34,061 bases of DNA from Duganella fentianensis (GCF_009857835.1 NZ_WWCL01000010.1:1-34061); one strand, 5' to 3'; numbered from the stretch's first letter, positions 7,142-15,897 are shown. Notes: generated from the sequence alone by a model not told the origin. Numbers and translations: made by a program.

Positions 7142-7907
7142 GTAGTGGAAAGCAATTTTGTCTGCAACGCGACGGCAAATTTGTCTGCATGGTCCTCTTT
7201 ATCGAATTTTTTCGAAAATTTACCGCGAAATCAAATACTTAGAGAATTGAAAGTAAATTTCTCTGCAAAATTTCTCAGGAAAGCAAATTTGTCTGCAATT
7301 TGCCGTCTACATCGTAGGCGTCGGGACGCCGAGGACCGCTCAAAAATACGAGTAGTGGCTGAAGCGCAATCGCGTAATGGCGATGCGCGCCTTCTTGTTG
7401 AATGAACGCTTGTGTGGCAGCGAAGCGGGCGGCGATGCGCCGTACAGATGGCCACAGCTTCCGCATCGATAGGGTGGGTCGAGCAGGGCGACGTTGAGCC
7501 GGTAGGGCGCCTTGGCACCGCAAGTACGACAGGCGTTTTCCAGCAGATCGCTATGCACCGGGCAGCATTTATGGCCGCCAACCCAGCTTCAGTCTGTACG
7601 CGTCGATGCAGCGAGAGCCGGCAGGCCGTGCGCGCGGAACAGCAGATTGGAAGCGTGTTTCATTCATGATTTCAACAACTTACGCCGAATGGTGACGACC
7701 TGAAGCTGCGAACAGACAGATTTACTTGCCAATGCTCTGTGTAGACAAATTTACTTTCTTGTGAGTGCGGAGAAATTTGTCTGCAAAACATGCGAGCAGA
7801 GGGGAGAACCTCCAGAATTTGCAGACAAATTTGCTTTCCTTTACGGCAAAACATGCGCGCAGAGGGGAGAGCCTCCAGAATTTGCAGAAAAATTTGCTTT
7901 CCTTTAC
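7142..7907. mobile_element. decayed TniQ-type transposon remnant
   Basis: The left tip is GTAGTGGAAAGC at 7142-7153; the right tip, read inward on the minus strand from 7907, is GTAAAGGAAAGC. Both continue as CAA(A)TTTTGTCTGC-like sequence, so they are terminal inverted repeats. Motifs of the type GGAAAGCAAATTTGTCTGCA recur near both ends (about 7149, 7176, 7253 and 7279 on the left; 7712, 7741, 7770, 7823 and 7886 on the right), as expected for multiple transposase-binding sites. The interior keeps only a broken TniQ-like zinc-finger fragment. No target duplication is evident (flanks CACCC and GGCAT). It interrupts the ArnT-like gene at its right border. Confidence 0.65.
7340..7663 (-). pseudogene. 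TniQ/TnsD-like zinc-finger fragment
   Basis: Read on the minus strand, the peptide after an in-frame stop is SWVGGHKCCPVHSDLLENAC followed by RTCGAKAPYRL and YRCGSCGHLYG. The spacing W-x-x-GG-x-x-CCPxH-x(3)-L-x(3)-C-x-x-CG-x(n)-C-x-x-CG matches the zinc-binding part of TniQ/TnsD target-selection proteins. Only about 100 codons remain and a TGA interrupts the frame 24 codons after the first ATG, so it is a relic. It lies inside the 766-bp element with inverted ends and gives the best clue to the type of that element. Confidence 0.55.
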
Positions 7908-7908
7908 G
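7783..7908. repeat. 63-bp tandem duplication at the remnant's right end
   Basis: Two tandem copies (7783-7845 and 7846-7908) differ at three positions. Each contains GCAAAACATGCG at its start and the transposon tip GCTTTCCTTTACG at its end, so the terminus itself is duplicated. It could reflect slippage or a one-ended transposition event, and it gives the element two possible right ends. Confidence 0.85.
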
Positions 7909-8424
7909 GCATACGAGCATCCAGTTACGGCGCTCCGATGCAGTCGCGTGGTCCTGCTGCGCAACAAGTAAGGAGCACAGCGAAATGGTCAATGTCGCAG
8001 CCACGCCAATGTCCAGGGTATTGAACTGCGACGCACCGGTCCAGAAGAGCATCGATGCGAGTATCGATGCAGCATAAAATCCGACCTGCCCGCCGAACAA
8101 TTTTCGCCCGGTGTAGCCGACAAGCAGAACGCCCATGATCCCGCATACGCCGTTCCAAAGCCGTGCCTGCCATTCTCCAATGCCGAACAAGGCATAGGCA
8201 ACAGCACTCATCCACATATGGAGCGGTGGCTTTTCGAAATACTTGATGCCATTGAGGCACGTCGTAATCCAGTCGCCAGTTACGAACATCTCACGCGCCA
8301 TTTCTGCGTAGCGCCCCTCATCCGGCGGCACCAGACTACGAATGTCGAGTACCCAGATAGAACACACCACGAATATTATGATGAGCGCGTACAGCTCGAT
8401 CTTAGACTTCAAAAAATCAGACAT
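7909..8424 (-). pseudogene. ArnT/PMT-like glycosyltransferase, 5' fragment
   Basis: The first ~170 codons of a GT-C fold glycosyltransferase: membrane segment LYALIIIFVVCSIWVL, then the catalytic-loop motif PPDEGRYAEMAREM (Asp-Glu as in ArnT/PMT enzymes), then GIKYFEKPPLHMWM and further membrane segments. Family members have about 500-580 residues, so two thirds are missing. After RRNWMLV the frame runs into the transposon remnant and gives a chimeric tail. ArnT-type enzymes transfer sugars such as 4-amino-arabinose to lipid A. It lies downstream of the lipoprotein gene on the same strand. The missing 3' part is not found left of the remnant, so a deletion accompanied the insertion. Confidence 0.85.
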
Positions 8425-8495
8425 GAAATATAGTTGATTAAGGTGATATATCCCTGTGCAAAACTTGGCACATCAAGCTGCCTGGGCAATCCAGA

Positions 8496-8843
8496 TCATT
8501 CAACAACAACGTTCGTAATCTCTGGCTTATGCGAGCCAACGCAGTAAGGGTGCCTGACCACTACCTTGTCATCTTTTTTAAACTCCTTTGATAGCGGAAC
8601 AAATGCATTGATCGATCGGTGTAGCCGGTAGCTCTTGAAGTGAACCTGCATATAGCGGCCCGTCGACAACTCTTCAGGATTGCGCGACACACGGCAGTCC
8701 GGCAGATCAGACGGCTCGACGCCCACATCGAATATCTCGGTGATGGTTCCAATTTGCGTCCCCAGATCATCCGGCGGCTTCGTGCTACATCCAGCAGTCA
8801 TCACAGAGATGACGACCAGAATCAATATCTGATTGCGTTTCAT
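8496..8843 (-). CDS. 115-aa putative lipoprotein
   Basis: The N-terminus MKRNQILILVVISVMTAGC is a lipoprotein signal with lipobox MTAGC (Cys19). The mature part is about 97 residues with two further Cys residues, in LPDCRV and PYCVGS, and a stretch suggestive of a small beta-barrel (GRYMQVHFKSYRLHRS, KDDKVVVRHPYC). The family is not recognised. The ribosome site AGGAGGTAA is excellent and the gene follows the flgB-like gene by 21 bases, so it belongs to the same transcript. Within a metal-resistance operon it may be an envelope protein for metal binding or sensing, but no His- or Met-rich motif supports that. Confidence 0.7.
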   Translation of the reverse strand: MKRNQILILVVISVMTAGCSTKPPDDLGTQIGTITEIFDVGVEPSDLPDCRVSRNPEELSTGRYMQVHFKSYRLHRSINAFVPLSKEFKKDDKVVVRHPYCVGSHKPEITNVVVE

Positions 8844-8864
8844 ATTTACCTCCTGTTTCGGGAC

Positions 8865-9293
8865 TCATCCGACCATGTTCTTGAACAATGACCCGATTTC
8901 CTTGTATTCATCTAATGCCTTCTGCAGCAAGAACTCATGCCGAATTGCCTGATCTGCGAAAGAAGAGCGCTCGGTGTCCATCTCTACGGTGTTCCCATCA
9001 ACTGAGCCCTGTGTTGGGATGCGGTACATCAGCGTAGCCACAAAAGGAGCGTCTTTAGCCGGCGAGCTGGTGACCTTAACCGTCACCGTCGTTGCGTTGC
9101 TCGCAGCAATCGCTTGCTGCAACGATGCTCGAAAATCGATATCGCGCGCCTTGTAGTTGGGCGTATCAGCGTTCGCAATATTCGATGCCAGTACGGTCAA
9201 CCTCTGCTCCGAAATCTCCAATGCCCTTTCCCAAAATACTTCCTTGGTCCAGCCGTTGAAGACGTTCGGTGCATCACCTTTTACATTGTCCAT
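8865..9293 (-). CDS. flgB: FlgB-like flagellar rod protein, orphan copy
   Basis: 142 residues, normal FlgB length. The rod-protein motif is clear in the N-terminal helix: RALEISEQRLTVLASNIANA followed by DTPNYKARDIDF. The C-terminal helix (SSFADQAIRHEFLLQKALDEYKEIGSLFK) matches the FlgB coiled coil. FlgB normally forms the proximal rod and is encoded with flgC; here no other flagellar gene is present. It sits between the truncated czcD and a lipoprotein gene, all on one strand, with a strong AGGAGG ribosome site. It may be a moonlighting or co-opted envelope protein, or a hitch-hiking paralogue. Confidence 0.85.
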   Translation of the reverse strand: MDNVKGDAPNVFNGWTKEVFWERALEISEQRLTVLASNIANADTPNYKARDIDFRASLQQAIAASNATTVTVKVTSSPAKDAPFVATLMYRIPTQGSVDGNTVEMDTERSSFADQAIRHEFLLQKALDEYKEIGSLFKNMVG

Positions 9294-9341
9294 TTCAACC
9301 TCCTGTTCAAATTGGGATAGTCATACGGGCAAATCAATCTC

Positions 9342-9857
9342 TTAAAAGATCGGCGAGCGCCGGCTTACCGACCCAAGCATGTCACTCCATACTTCGAGAT
9401 AGGCACCTTTGACGTTCAGACTCTTGTCCTTCCCACTGCCCAGCAAGCGCATGCTCACCAGATTGATCATCAGGCCAAGGGTTGCGACGATAAGCATCGC
9501 ACCGGATTGAATTTCCGGAGGGTTGTTGATCCGCTGGTAAGCCTCGTACAAGATGTACATGGCAACCAGGAAGAGCAACACTGCATTGAAAGCAGCAGCC
9601 AGAATTTCGAATCGGTAATAGCCAAACGTGCGTAAGCTGTCGGCCGCGCGTTTACCGATTCGGATCGCGACCAGAGATACTGCCAATGCAGCAGCGTCGG
9701 TGAACATGTGAGCGGCATCTGAAATCAGTGCCAGGCTATTGGTCAGGACTCCACCCGTAACTTCCGCAATCAGGAATGTTGTTGTCAGTATTAGCGCAAT
9801 CCAGAGCGGCTTTTCATTCGTGCCCTCATTGACTGCGTGTGCGTGATTTGAGCTCAT
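9342..9857 (-). pseudogene. czcD: CzcD-type cation diffusion facilitator, truncated
   Basis: The N-terminal half of a CDF zinc/cadmium/cobalt exporter: a His-containing start (MSSNHAHAVNE), TM1-TM5, and the TM2 metal-site motif SLALISDAAHMFTDAAAL (H and D residues of the transport site, near 45-55). CzcD proteins have about 310 residues; this frame ends after 171. The family motif EVWSDMLGSV, which belongs to the loop before TM5/TM6, is followed directly by SRRSPIF and a stop, so the second transport-site half, TM6 and the cytoplasmic domain are lost. A deletion joint lies near 9365-9370. It is probably non-functional. Confidence 0.85.
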
Positions 9858-9866
9858 AGACTTTCC

Positions 9867-10079
9867 TTACTTCTCGTGTCGCTTGTGGCGGCGTTGGCCA
9901 TGCAGCTTGGATGACGGACTGACGAGCTCCAAATGCGGCTTTTGGTGTTTCTTATTGCGCTTCTTGTAGCTGTAGTTCAGCCACCATATAAGGCCCCCCA
10001 TGATCAAGATCATTACGATGGAACCGTAGACAAGGAACGTTGTCAGCTCGGCGTGGGCCGCGGATTCGCTTGAATTCAT
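9867..10079 (-). CDS. 70-aa single-pass membrane protein between czcA and czcD
   Basis: Starting at the ATG with AAGGTGG upstream, the protein has a short N-terminal segment with Glu and His, one membrane helix (TTFLVYGSIVMILIMGGLIWWL, about 13-34) and a very basic cytoplasmic tail (YKKRNKKHQK and GQRRHKRHEK). Longer in-frame starts exist but lack a ribosome site. It lies nine bases before czcD and after a hairpin that follows czcA. Small membrane proteins of this size accompany many czc clusters; I cannot assign a named family. Confidence 0.6.
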   Translation of the reverse strand: MNSSESAAHAELTTFLVYGSIVMILIMGGLIWWLNYSYKKRNKKHQKPHLELVSPSSKLHGQRRHKRHEK

Positions 10080-10123
10080 ATTCACCACCTTTTGAATGCC
10101 AGTTTTAGGCGTAAAGAACCCCA

Positions 10124-10173
10124 CCGACTCGCTTTTCAGTGAGTCGGAAGAGGCGGCCGGCAATGCCGGCCGC
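10124..10173 (-). terminator. double hairpin after czcA
   Basis: Read in the direction of czc transcription, the first hairpin is GCGGCCGGCA/TGCCGGCCGC (10-bp perfect stem, 10153-10162 with 10164-10173). The second is CCGACTC/GAGTCGG (10124-10130 with 10141-10147) around a 10-base loop. No clear T-run follows. It may attenuate rather than fully stop transcription between czcA and the downstream genes. Confidence 0.5.
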
Positions 10174-10196
10174 AATCTACGAGGGGTTAGTTCGAG

Positions 10197-13100
10197 TTAG
10201 TGAGCAGGTTGTGCGTCATCAGGGACAACCTCCTTTTCCTCAGGATCGTTGCGATGCATCAAGCGGTACAGCAGAGGCAGTACCAACAAGGTCAGCGCCG
10301 TCGACGACAGGATGCCGCCGATGACGACAGTGGCCAGTGGACGCTGTACTTCGGCGCCCGTACCGGTAGCCAGCGCCATCGGCACGAAGCCCAGCGAAGC
10401 GACCAGCGCAGTCATCAGTACGGGGCGCAGACGGGTCAAGGCTCCCGTAATCACCGCCGCGTCCACACTCATTCCTTCTTCACGCAAGGATCGGATGTAG
10501 GAAATCATCACCAAGCCATTGAGGACGGCCACCCCCGACAGTGCAATGAAGCCCACTGCCGCCGAAATCGACATTGGAATGCCGCGCATCGACAGCGCGA
10601 TGATGCCGCCGGTCAGCGCAAACGGAATGCCGGTAAAGACCAGCAGGCCATCCTTGACGTTGTTGAACATGACGAACAACAGCGTGAACACCAGGAACAG
10701 TGCCAGTGGAACGACAATCTTCAGGCGATTGGTTGCGGACTGAAGCTGTTCAAACGTACCACCCCAGGTCGTCCAATATCCAGATGGGATCTTGACGTTT
10801 TTGGCGATCGCTTGCTCCGCCTCAGGCACAAAGCTGCCGATATCACGGCCGGTGACGTTAGCGCTGATCACAATGCGGCGTTTACCGTTCTCGCGGCTGA
10901 TCTGGTTCGGACCTGGAGCGAAGTCGAGCGAAGCCACTTCACTCAATGGAATGAACGAGGTTGTGGCGCCAGCTTGCGCCGGCAGCGAGATCGGCAGGCG
11001 ACGCAAAGCATCCAGGTCACTACGCAGCGTTTCTGGCAGTCGGACCAAGATATCGAAGCGGCGGTCACCTTCGAACATGATGCCGGCTTCACGACCACCG
11101 GTAGCGATCGCGAGTGCTTCTTGTACGTCGCCGATATTCAGGCCATAACGCGCAGTCTTCTCACGATCGATTTTCACGGTCAGCATCGGCAAACCACCGG
11201 TTTGTTCCACCTTCACTTCGGTGGCGCCCGGTATGCGTTGCAGCACATCGGCGATCTTCTTGCCGGTCTCAGCCAGGACGTCCATATCGTCGCCATAGAC
11301 CTTGACCGCGACGTCACTACGCACACCAGAGATCAGCTCGTTGAAACGCAGCTGGATAGGCTGAGAGAACTCATAGGCATTACCGACGTACTTCTCGGCT
11401 TCTTCCTTGATTTCAGCCACCAATTCGTCGCGGGTTTTCTTCGGCTTCGGCCATTCCGAATCTGGCTTGAACATGATGTAGCCATCCGAGATATTCGGCG
11501 GCATTGGGTCCGATGCAATTTCTGCGGTACCAGTACGTGCAAAAACGCGATCGATTTCCGGGAATTTTGCTTTCAGGCCAGCTTCGAGCTTCTTCTGCAT
11601 TTCCAGCGACTGACTCAAACTGGTGCCCGGGATGCGCAGCGCCTGGATCGAGATATCGCCTTCGTTCAGGTTCGGCACAAATTCACTGCCCAAACGGGTC
11701 GCCAGCAAGCCGCACAGAATAATCAGCACTACAGAGCCGGTGATCACGGCGGTAGCGTTGTTCATCACTTTTGCCAGCAAAGGCTCGTAACCGTTCTTCG
11801 CCATCACCATCAGGCGGTTTTCCTTCTCAGCCACGCGCTTGCCAATGAACAGCGCTACGGCGGCCGGAATGAAGGTCATGGACAGAATCATGGCGCCCAG
11901 CAGTGCCGCAACCACGGCGAAGGCCATTGGGTGGAACATCTTGCCTTCGACGCCGGCAAGAGCAAAGATCGGCAGGTAGACGACCATGATGATCAACTGG
12001 CCGAACAGCAGCGGACGGCGCGCTTCCTTGGCGGCCGCAAATACTTCATGGAACCGTTCACGCAGGGTGAGCTCACGCTTGAGGTGCTCTTGTGCATGCG
12101 ACAGGCGACGCACGCAGTTCTCGACGATCACCACGGCGCCGTCAATGATGATACCGAAGTCCAATGCCCCCAGACTCATCAGGTTGGCACTCACTTTGTA
12201 CGTGACCATGCCGGTAAAGGTAAAGAGCATCGCCAGAGGGATGACCATCGCAGTAATGATTGCCGCGCGGATGTTGCCCAAGAAGAGGAACAGAATCACG
12301 ATGACCAGGATCGCGCCTTCGAGCAGGTTCTTCTTGACCGTTGCGATCGCTTTGTCGACCAGCACGGTACGGTCGTAGACAGCCACAGCCTTGACGCCAG
12401 CCGGCAGGGAACGGTTCACCGCCTCCATGCGCTTGGCAACCGCCTGAGAGACTACGCGGCTATTTTCGCCGATGAGCATGAAGACGGTGCCCAGCACAAC
12501 CTCACGGCCATTTTCCGTCGCTGCACCAGTACGCAACTCGCGACCAATGGCAACCTCAGCCACATCGCGCACGCGAATCGGGACGCCTTGAACATTGTTC
12601 AGGATGGTGTTGCGAATATCATCCAACGTGCGCACCTGGCCAGGCGCGCGGATCAGGAATTGCTCGCCCTTGCGCTCAATGTAGCCGGCGCCGACGTTAT
12701 TGTTGTTACGGTCGATGGCGCCCACTACATCCTTGAGCGTCAGGCCATAGGAGCTCAGCTTCACAGGGTCAGGAGTGATGTGATACTCCTTGGCGTAGCC
12801 ACCGATCGAGTTGATTTCAGTGACACCTTCCACTTGGCGCAGTTGCGGCTTGATGATCCAGTCCTGGATCTCTCGCAGGTCAGTCGGAGTGTACGGCGTG
12901 CCATCAGGCTTTTTTGCATTCGGCTCGCTCTCAACCGTCCACAGGTAAATTTCACCCAAGCCGGTAGAAATCGGTCCCATCATAGGTACGACACCCTGAG
13001 GCAAATTCTCCTTGGCCTCCTGGATACGCTGATTGACGAGCTGGCGCGCAAAGTAGATGTCGGTGCCATCCTTGAAGATGACGGTCACCTGCGACAAACC

Positions 13101-13364
13101 ATAACGCGACAGCGATCGGGTCTGCTCCAGATTAGGAAGGCCCGCCATCACCGTCTCGATCGGAAAGGTCACGCGTTGTTCAACTTCCAGTGGCGAATAG
13201 CCACTGGCACTGGTATTGATCTGCACCTGCACATTGGTAATGTCAGGCACAGCGTCAATCGGGAGCTTCTGATAGCTGTAGACGCCGATGGCGGCCATTG
13301 CAAGCACGGCCAGCATGACAAGCCATCGGTGTCCGATGGAAGATTGAATTATTCGTTCAAACAT
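10197..13364 (-). CDS. czcA: CzcA heavy-metal RND efflux transporter
   Basis: 1055 residues, full length for the HME-RND family: inner-membrane proton antiporter of the CzcCBA tripartite pump exporting Co, Zn and Cd. TM4 carries DFGIIIDGAVVIVEN with D402, D408 and E415, exactly the charged residues and numbering of CzcA-type (HME1) transporters and different from the Cu/Ag CusA type. The N-terminus MFERIIQSSIGHRWLVMLAV is the first TM, and large periplasmic loops follow TM1 and TM7. It is preceded by czcB with a 14-base gap and followed by a hairpin pair. The frame is intact. Confidence 0.97.
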   Translation of the reverse strand: MFERIIQSSIGHRWLVMLAVLAMAAIGVYSYQKLPIDAVPDITNVQVQINTSASGYSPLEVEQRVTFPIETVMAGLPNLEQTRSLSRYGLSQVTVIFKDGTDIYFARQLVNQRIQEAKENLPQGVVPMMGPISTGLGEIYLWTVESEPNAKKPDGTPYTPTDLREIQDWIIKPQLRQVEGVTEINSIGGYAKEYHITPDPVKLSSYGLTLKDVVGAIDRNNNNVGAGYIERKGEQFLIRAPGQVRTLDDIRNTILNNVQGVPIRVRDVAEVAIGRELRTGAATENGREVVLGTVFMLIGENSRVVSQAVAKRMEAVNRSLPAGVKAVAVYDRTVLVDKAIATVKKNLLEGAILVIVILFLFLGNIRAAIITAMVIPLAMLFTFTGMVTYKVSANLMSLGALDFGIIIDGAVVIVENCVRRLSHAQEHLKRELTLRERFHEVFAAAKEARRPLLFGQLIIMVVYLPIFALAGVEGKMFHPMAFAVVAALLGAMILSMTFIPAAVALFIGKRVAEKENRLMVMAKNGYEPLLAKVMNNATAVITGSVVLIILCGLLATRLGSEFVPNLNEGDISIQALRIPGTSLSQSLEMQKKLEAGLKAKFPEIDRVFARTGTAEIASDPMPPNISDGYIMFKPDSEWPKPKKTRDELVAEIKEEAEKYVGNAYEFSQPIQLRFNELISGVRSDVAVKVYGDDMDVLAETGKKIADVLQRIPGATEVKVEQTGGLPMLTVKIDREKTARYGLNIGDVQEALAIATGGREAGIMFEGDRRFDILVRLPETLRSDLDALRRLPISLPAQAGATTSFIPLSEVASLDFAPGPNQISRENGKRRIVISANVTGRDIGSFVPEAEQAIAKNVKIPSGYWTTWGGTFEQLQSATNRLKIVVPLALFLVFTLLFVMFNNVKDGLLVFTGIPFALTGGIIALSMRGIPMSISAAVGFIALSGVAVLNGLVMISYIRSLREEGMSVDAAVITGALTRLRPVLMTALVASLGFVPMALATGTGAEVQRPLATVVIGGILSSTALTLLVLPLLYRLMHRNDPEEKEVVPDDAQPAH

Positions 13365-13378
13365 GGTCGGTTCCTTAG

Positions 13379-14581
13379 TTAGTCTTCGTGTCCGGCACTG
13401 CCTTTGCCCTGCTCAGCTTTGACCACGAAGCTATTGCTCGCGGCATACTGGCTTCCGGCCGGCAGGCCCTCTACGATCTCAACGAACTTGCCGTCGCTGT
13501 TACCAGTTTTGACGGGCTGGACTTTGAAACCTTTTTCGACTTTCACGAAGACCACGGATTTACCGTCGATGGTCTGCACCGCATCAGCAACGACGGCGAC
13601 AGGAACTTTCTTCTCACCGCGCGTCATAGCTGCATTGACGAACAAACCTGGACGCCAGGCCATATTCGGATTAGCGATGACAACGCGCGCTTTGGCTGTG
13701 CGGGTTTGCTCGCCTAGCAGATTGCCGACGTAGCTGACTTTTCCGGTGGCGGAGGTATCATTAGCTGCCGAAGTGATCGTGACGGTTTCACCTACGCGGA
13801 CCAATTCCAGATCCTTTGGCGTCACCACAACTTCCACCCACACGCTAGACAGATTCGAGAGCAGGAAGACGTTGGCGTCTTCTTTAACGGCTTCTCCTTG
13901 TGCGATGTGCTTTTCCAGAATGACGCCATCGAACGGTGCACGCAGCACATAGCGGTTAAGCGCGCCTTCGGCTTCGCCTGCACCCAATGCTGCCAACTTG
14001 GAGCGGGCGGTCTGGGCTTCGATCTCAGCTTCGCGCAGCGCAGTCTGCGCCTGGAGATAATCCTGCTCTGCAGAGATCTTGTCTTCCCACAGTTTCTTCT
14101 CGCGCTGGTATGTGGTCTGTGCCAGGCCCAGTCGTTTTTGTGCTGCGAGTGACGCGCTACGCAGGTCTGCCAAGGCAGGGCTGGAAATGACTGCCAGAAC
14201 CTGGCCTTTCTTAACGCTTTGGCCCAGGTCAGCGGCAACCGACTCAGCCACGCCAGGTGTACGCGGTACGATGTGCGCCGTGAGATCTTCGTTGAAGCGT
14301 ACCTCACCCGGCAACTGAATGACGTTGCCCATCGTGGCCGCTTCAGCTTTCGCGATCGTCACGCCGGCAGTCTGAATCTGCTTTGCGTTCATCAGCACCA
14401 CGCCTTCTTCGCCGGCGTGATCGCCGCCTTCCTTCTTCGCGGTTTCTTCTGCATGCGGTGCTTCAGCGGCGCCACCGCCACTGTCCTTTTTCCATAACAG
14501 GATGGTCGCACCAAGTACGGCGCCAATCAGCACAATGATCAGTGCAGTTTTTTGAGATTTTTTATCAGTATTGAACATCAT
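13379..14581 (-). CDS. czcB: CzcB periplasmic adaptor (membrane fusion protein)
   Basis: 400 residues. An N-terminal membrane anchor (KTALIIVLIGAVLGATILLW) is followed by a His/Glu-rich stretch (PHAEETAKKEGGDHAGEE), then barrel-sandwich and alpha-hairpin parts (TAHIVPRTPGVAESV, QKRLGLAQTTYQREKKLWED) and the second lipoyl half (RYVLRAPFDGVILEKHIAQGE). It links CzcA to the outer-membrane channel CzcC and can bind metal. The ATG overlaps the czcC stop, so translation is coupled. Length and order are normal. Confidence 0.96.
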   Translation of the reverse strand: MMFNTDKKSQKTALIIVLIGAVLGATILLWKKDSGGGAAEAPHAEETAKKEGGDHAGEEGVVLMNAKQIQTAGVTIAKAEAATMGNVIQLPGEVRFNEDLTAHIVPRTPGVAESVAADLGQSVKKGQVLAVISSPALADLRSASLAAQKRLGLAQTTYQREKKLWEDKISAEQDYLQAQTALREAEIEAQTARSKLAALGAGEAEGALNRYVLRAPFDGVILEKHIAQGEAVKEDANVFLLSNLSSVWVEVVVTPKDLELVRVGETVTITSAANDTSATGKVSYVGNLLGEQTRTAKARVVIANPNMAWRPGLFVNAAMTRGEKKVPVAVVADAVQTIDGKSVVFVKVEKGFKVQPVKTGNSDGKFVEIVEGLPAGSQYAASNSFVVKAEQGKGSAGHED

Positions 14582-15897
14582 TTTGCATTCCTGTCAGTCG
14601 TGTAGTTGCCAACGTTGGGTTCTACGGCGATGAAACGTTCCAGATCGGCGAGAGAGCGATAGCGGGCGGAGAGTGCGCTCAGATATTGAGCGCGGCTTTG
14701 GAACAAGGTGCGCTGAGCATCGAGCACGTCAATAAACCCGAACTTGCCGAGTTCAAAGCCCGTGACGGCCGCGTTGAACGCGCTTTGTGCAGCCGGCAGG
14801 ATCTCGTTGCGCATGCTCTCAATCTGCTCCTGTGCGACGGATGCCCGCTGGTGAGCGTCTGCCAAGGCTTGGGATGCATTCAGGTACTCGATCTCGGCAT
14901 CGGTCTTCGCCTTATCAACACGACGCAGTGCGGACAAGAGGTTGCCTTGGTTGCGGTTAAAGAACGGCAGCGGTATCGCGACACCTACAACCGTCTGAGA
15001 GACGTTGGTCTGGAAGTCCTTCTTTTTCCCCAGCGTGAGGGTCAGGTCAGGAACACGATCTGCCTTCGCCAGATTCACGCCGGCCTCTTCGCGAGCGATC
15101 TGCATGCGTGCACGTTGCATCTGTGGCGATGCATCCAGGCGAGACTGTAGTTCAGGCAATGCAGGAATGACGGTCAGGTTGATGTCTGGCGTCACTAGGG
15201 AGCGCGCTTCAGGCTGCGTGCTGCCCCAGAATGCAGCCAGGCGGCGCCGTGCCAATGCAGCGTCGGCGACTGCCTGCGACAACTCCAGACGCGCACTGGC
15301 TTCAGCCACGCTCGATCGGGTTTGCTCCAGAGGCGAGATTTTGCCGGCCGCCACACGGCGCCCAGCGGCATTCGTAGCCTTTCCTGCCAGGCTGAGAGAC
15401 TCCTTGGCCAGCGCTACGTGCTCTTGCGCCGTAAGGGCCTCTAAATAGGCCGCAGTGACGTTTGCGCGCAACTCTGCTGCCGCGACGTCCACATCTCCGC
15501 GCGCCAGCGCCTGATCTTGTTCAGCCAGCTTGATACGGGCACCGCGTTTGCCGCCCATCTCAATGGGCTGGCTTAACTGGTAGGTATCAGTACGATTGCT
15601 GCGGGAGGAAGTACCTTCGCGCAGCAGCGCCAGTTCAGGATTGGGGCGCATGCCGGCTTGGACGCGCGCGCCTTCGGCGATCGCAACGCTCTGTGCGGCC
15701 GAACGCAGTTCTGGGCTGGTCGACAGGGTCATTGCGATGGCCTGTTCCAGCGTCAGCGGTGCGGAATTTGTATTTGCTGCAGGCACCACTTCACCAATCG
15801 TGAAGGCAGCGCTCTGTTGCCCAGCAGCCTGGGTACTAAAGGGGATGAGCTGTGCCAATAGGACAGCCGCTCCCAAAACCAAATGTTGGGATTGCAT
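14578..15897 (-). CDS. czcC: CzcC outer-membrane efflux channel
   Basis: 439 residues of the TolC/OEP family: signal peptide MQSQHLVLGAAVLLAQLIPFS to TQAAG, then two repeated helical OEP domains (LTLEQAIAMTLSTSPELRSA near 47-66; VNLAKADRVPDLTLTLGKKKDF; GFELGKFGFIDVLDAQRTLF). No lipobox is evident. It starts with GGAG seven bases upstream of ATG and overlaps czcB by four bases. It forms the outer-membrane exit of the Czc pump. Confidence 0.95.
   Translation of the reverse strand: MQSQHLVLGAAVLLAQLIPFSTQAAGQQSAAFTIGEVVPAANTNSAPLTLEQAIAMTLSTSPELRSAAQSVAIAEGARVQAGMRPNPELALLREGTSSRSNRTDTYQLSQPIEMGGKRGARIKLAEQDQALARGDVDVAAAELRANVTAAYLEALTAQEHVALAKESLSLAGKATNAAGRRVAAGKISPLEQTRSSVAEASARLELSQAVADAALARRRLAAFWGSTQPEARSLVTPDINLTVIPALPELQSRLDASPQMQRARMQIAREEAGVNLAKADRVPDLTLTLGKKKDFQTNVSQTVVGVAIPLPFFNRNQGNLLSALRRVDKAKTDAEIEYLNASQALADAHQRASVAQEQIESMRNEILPAAQSAFNAAVTGFELGKFGFIDVLDAQRTLFQSRAQYLSALSARYRSLADLERFIAVEPNVGNYTTDRNAK

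Noticed and set aside
7783..7908. Short CRISPR-like array
   Set aside because: Only two tandem 63-bp copies, no spacers, and each copy carries the transposon tip.
7672..7908. The C-terminal extension of the ArnT-like frame (repeated CRKGKQI peptide)
   Set aside because: This part is the transposon end translated in frame; the repeat is the 63-bp DNA duplication, not a protein feature.
10200..13382. A 1060-codon open frame on the plus strand opposite czcA
   Set aside because: Its protein is Gln/His/Arg/Asp-rich without any domain, and it exactly shadows the well-supported czcA. Codon bias of the GC-rich sense gene keeps the antisense frame open.
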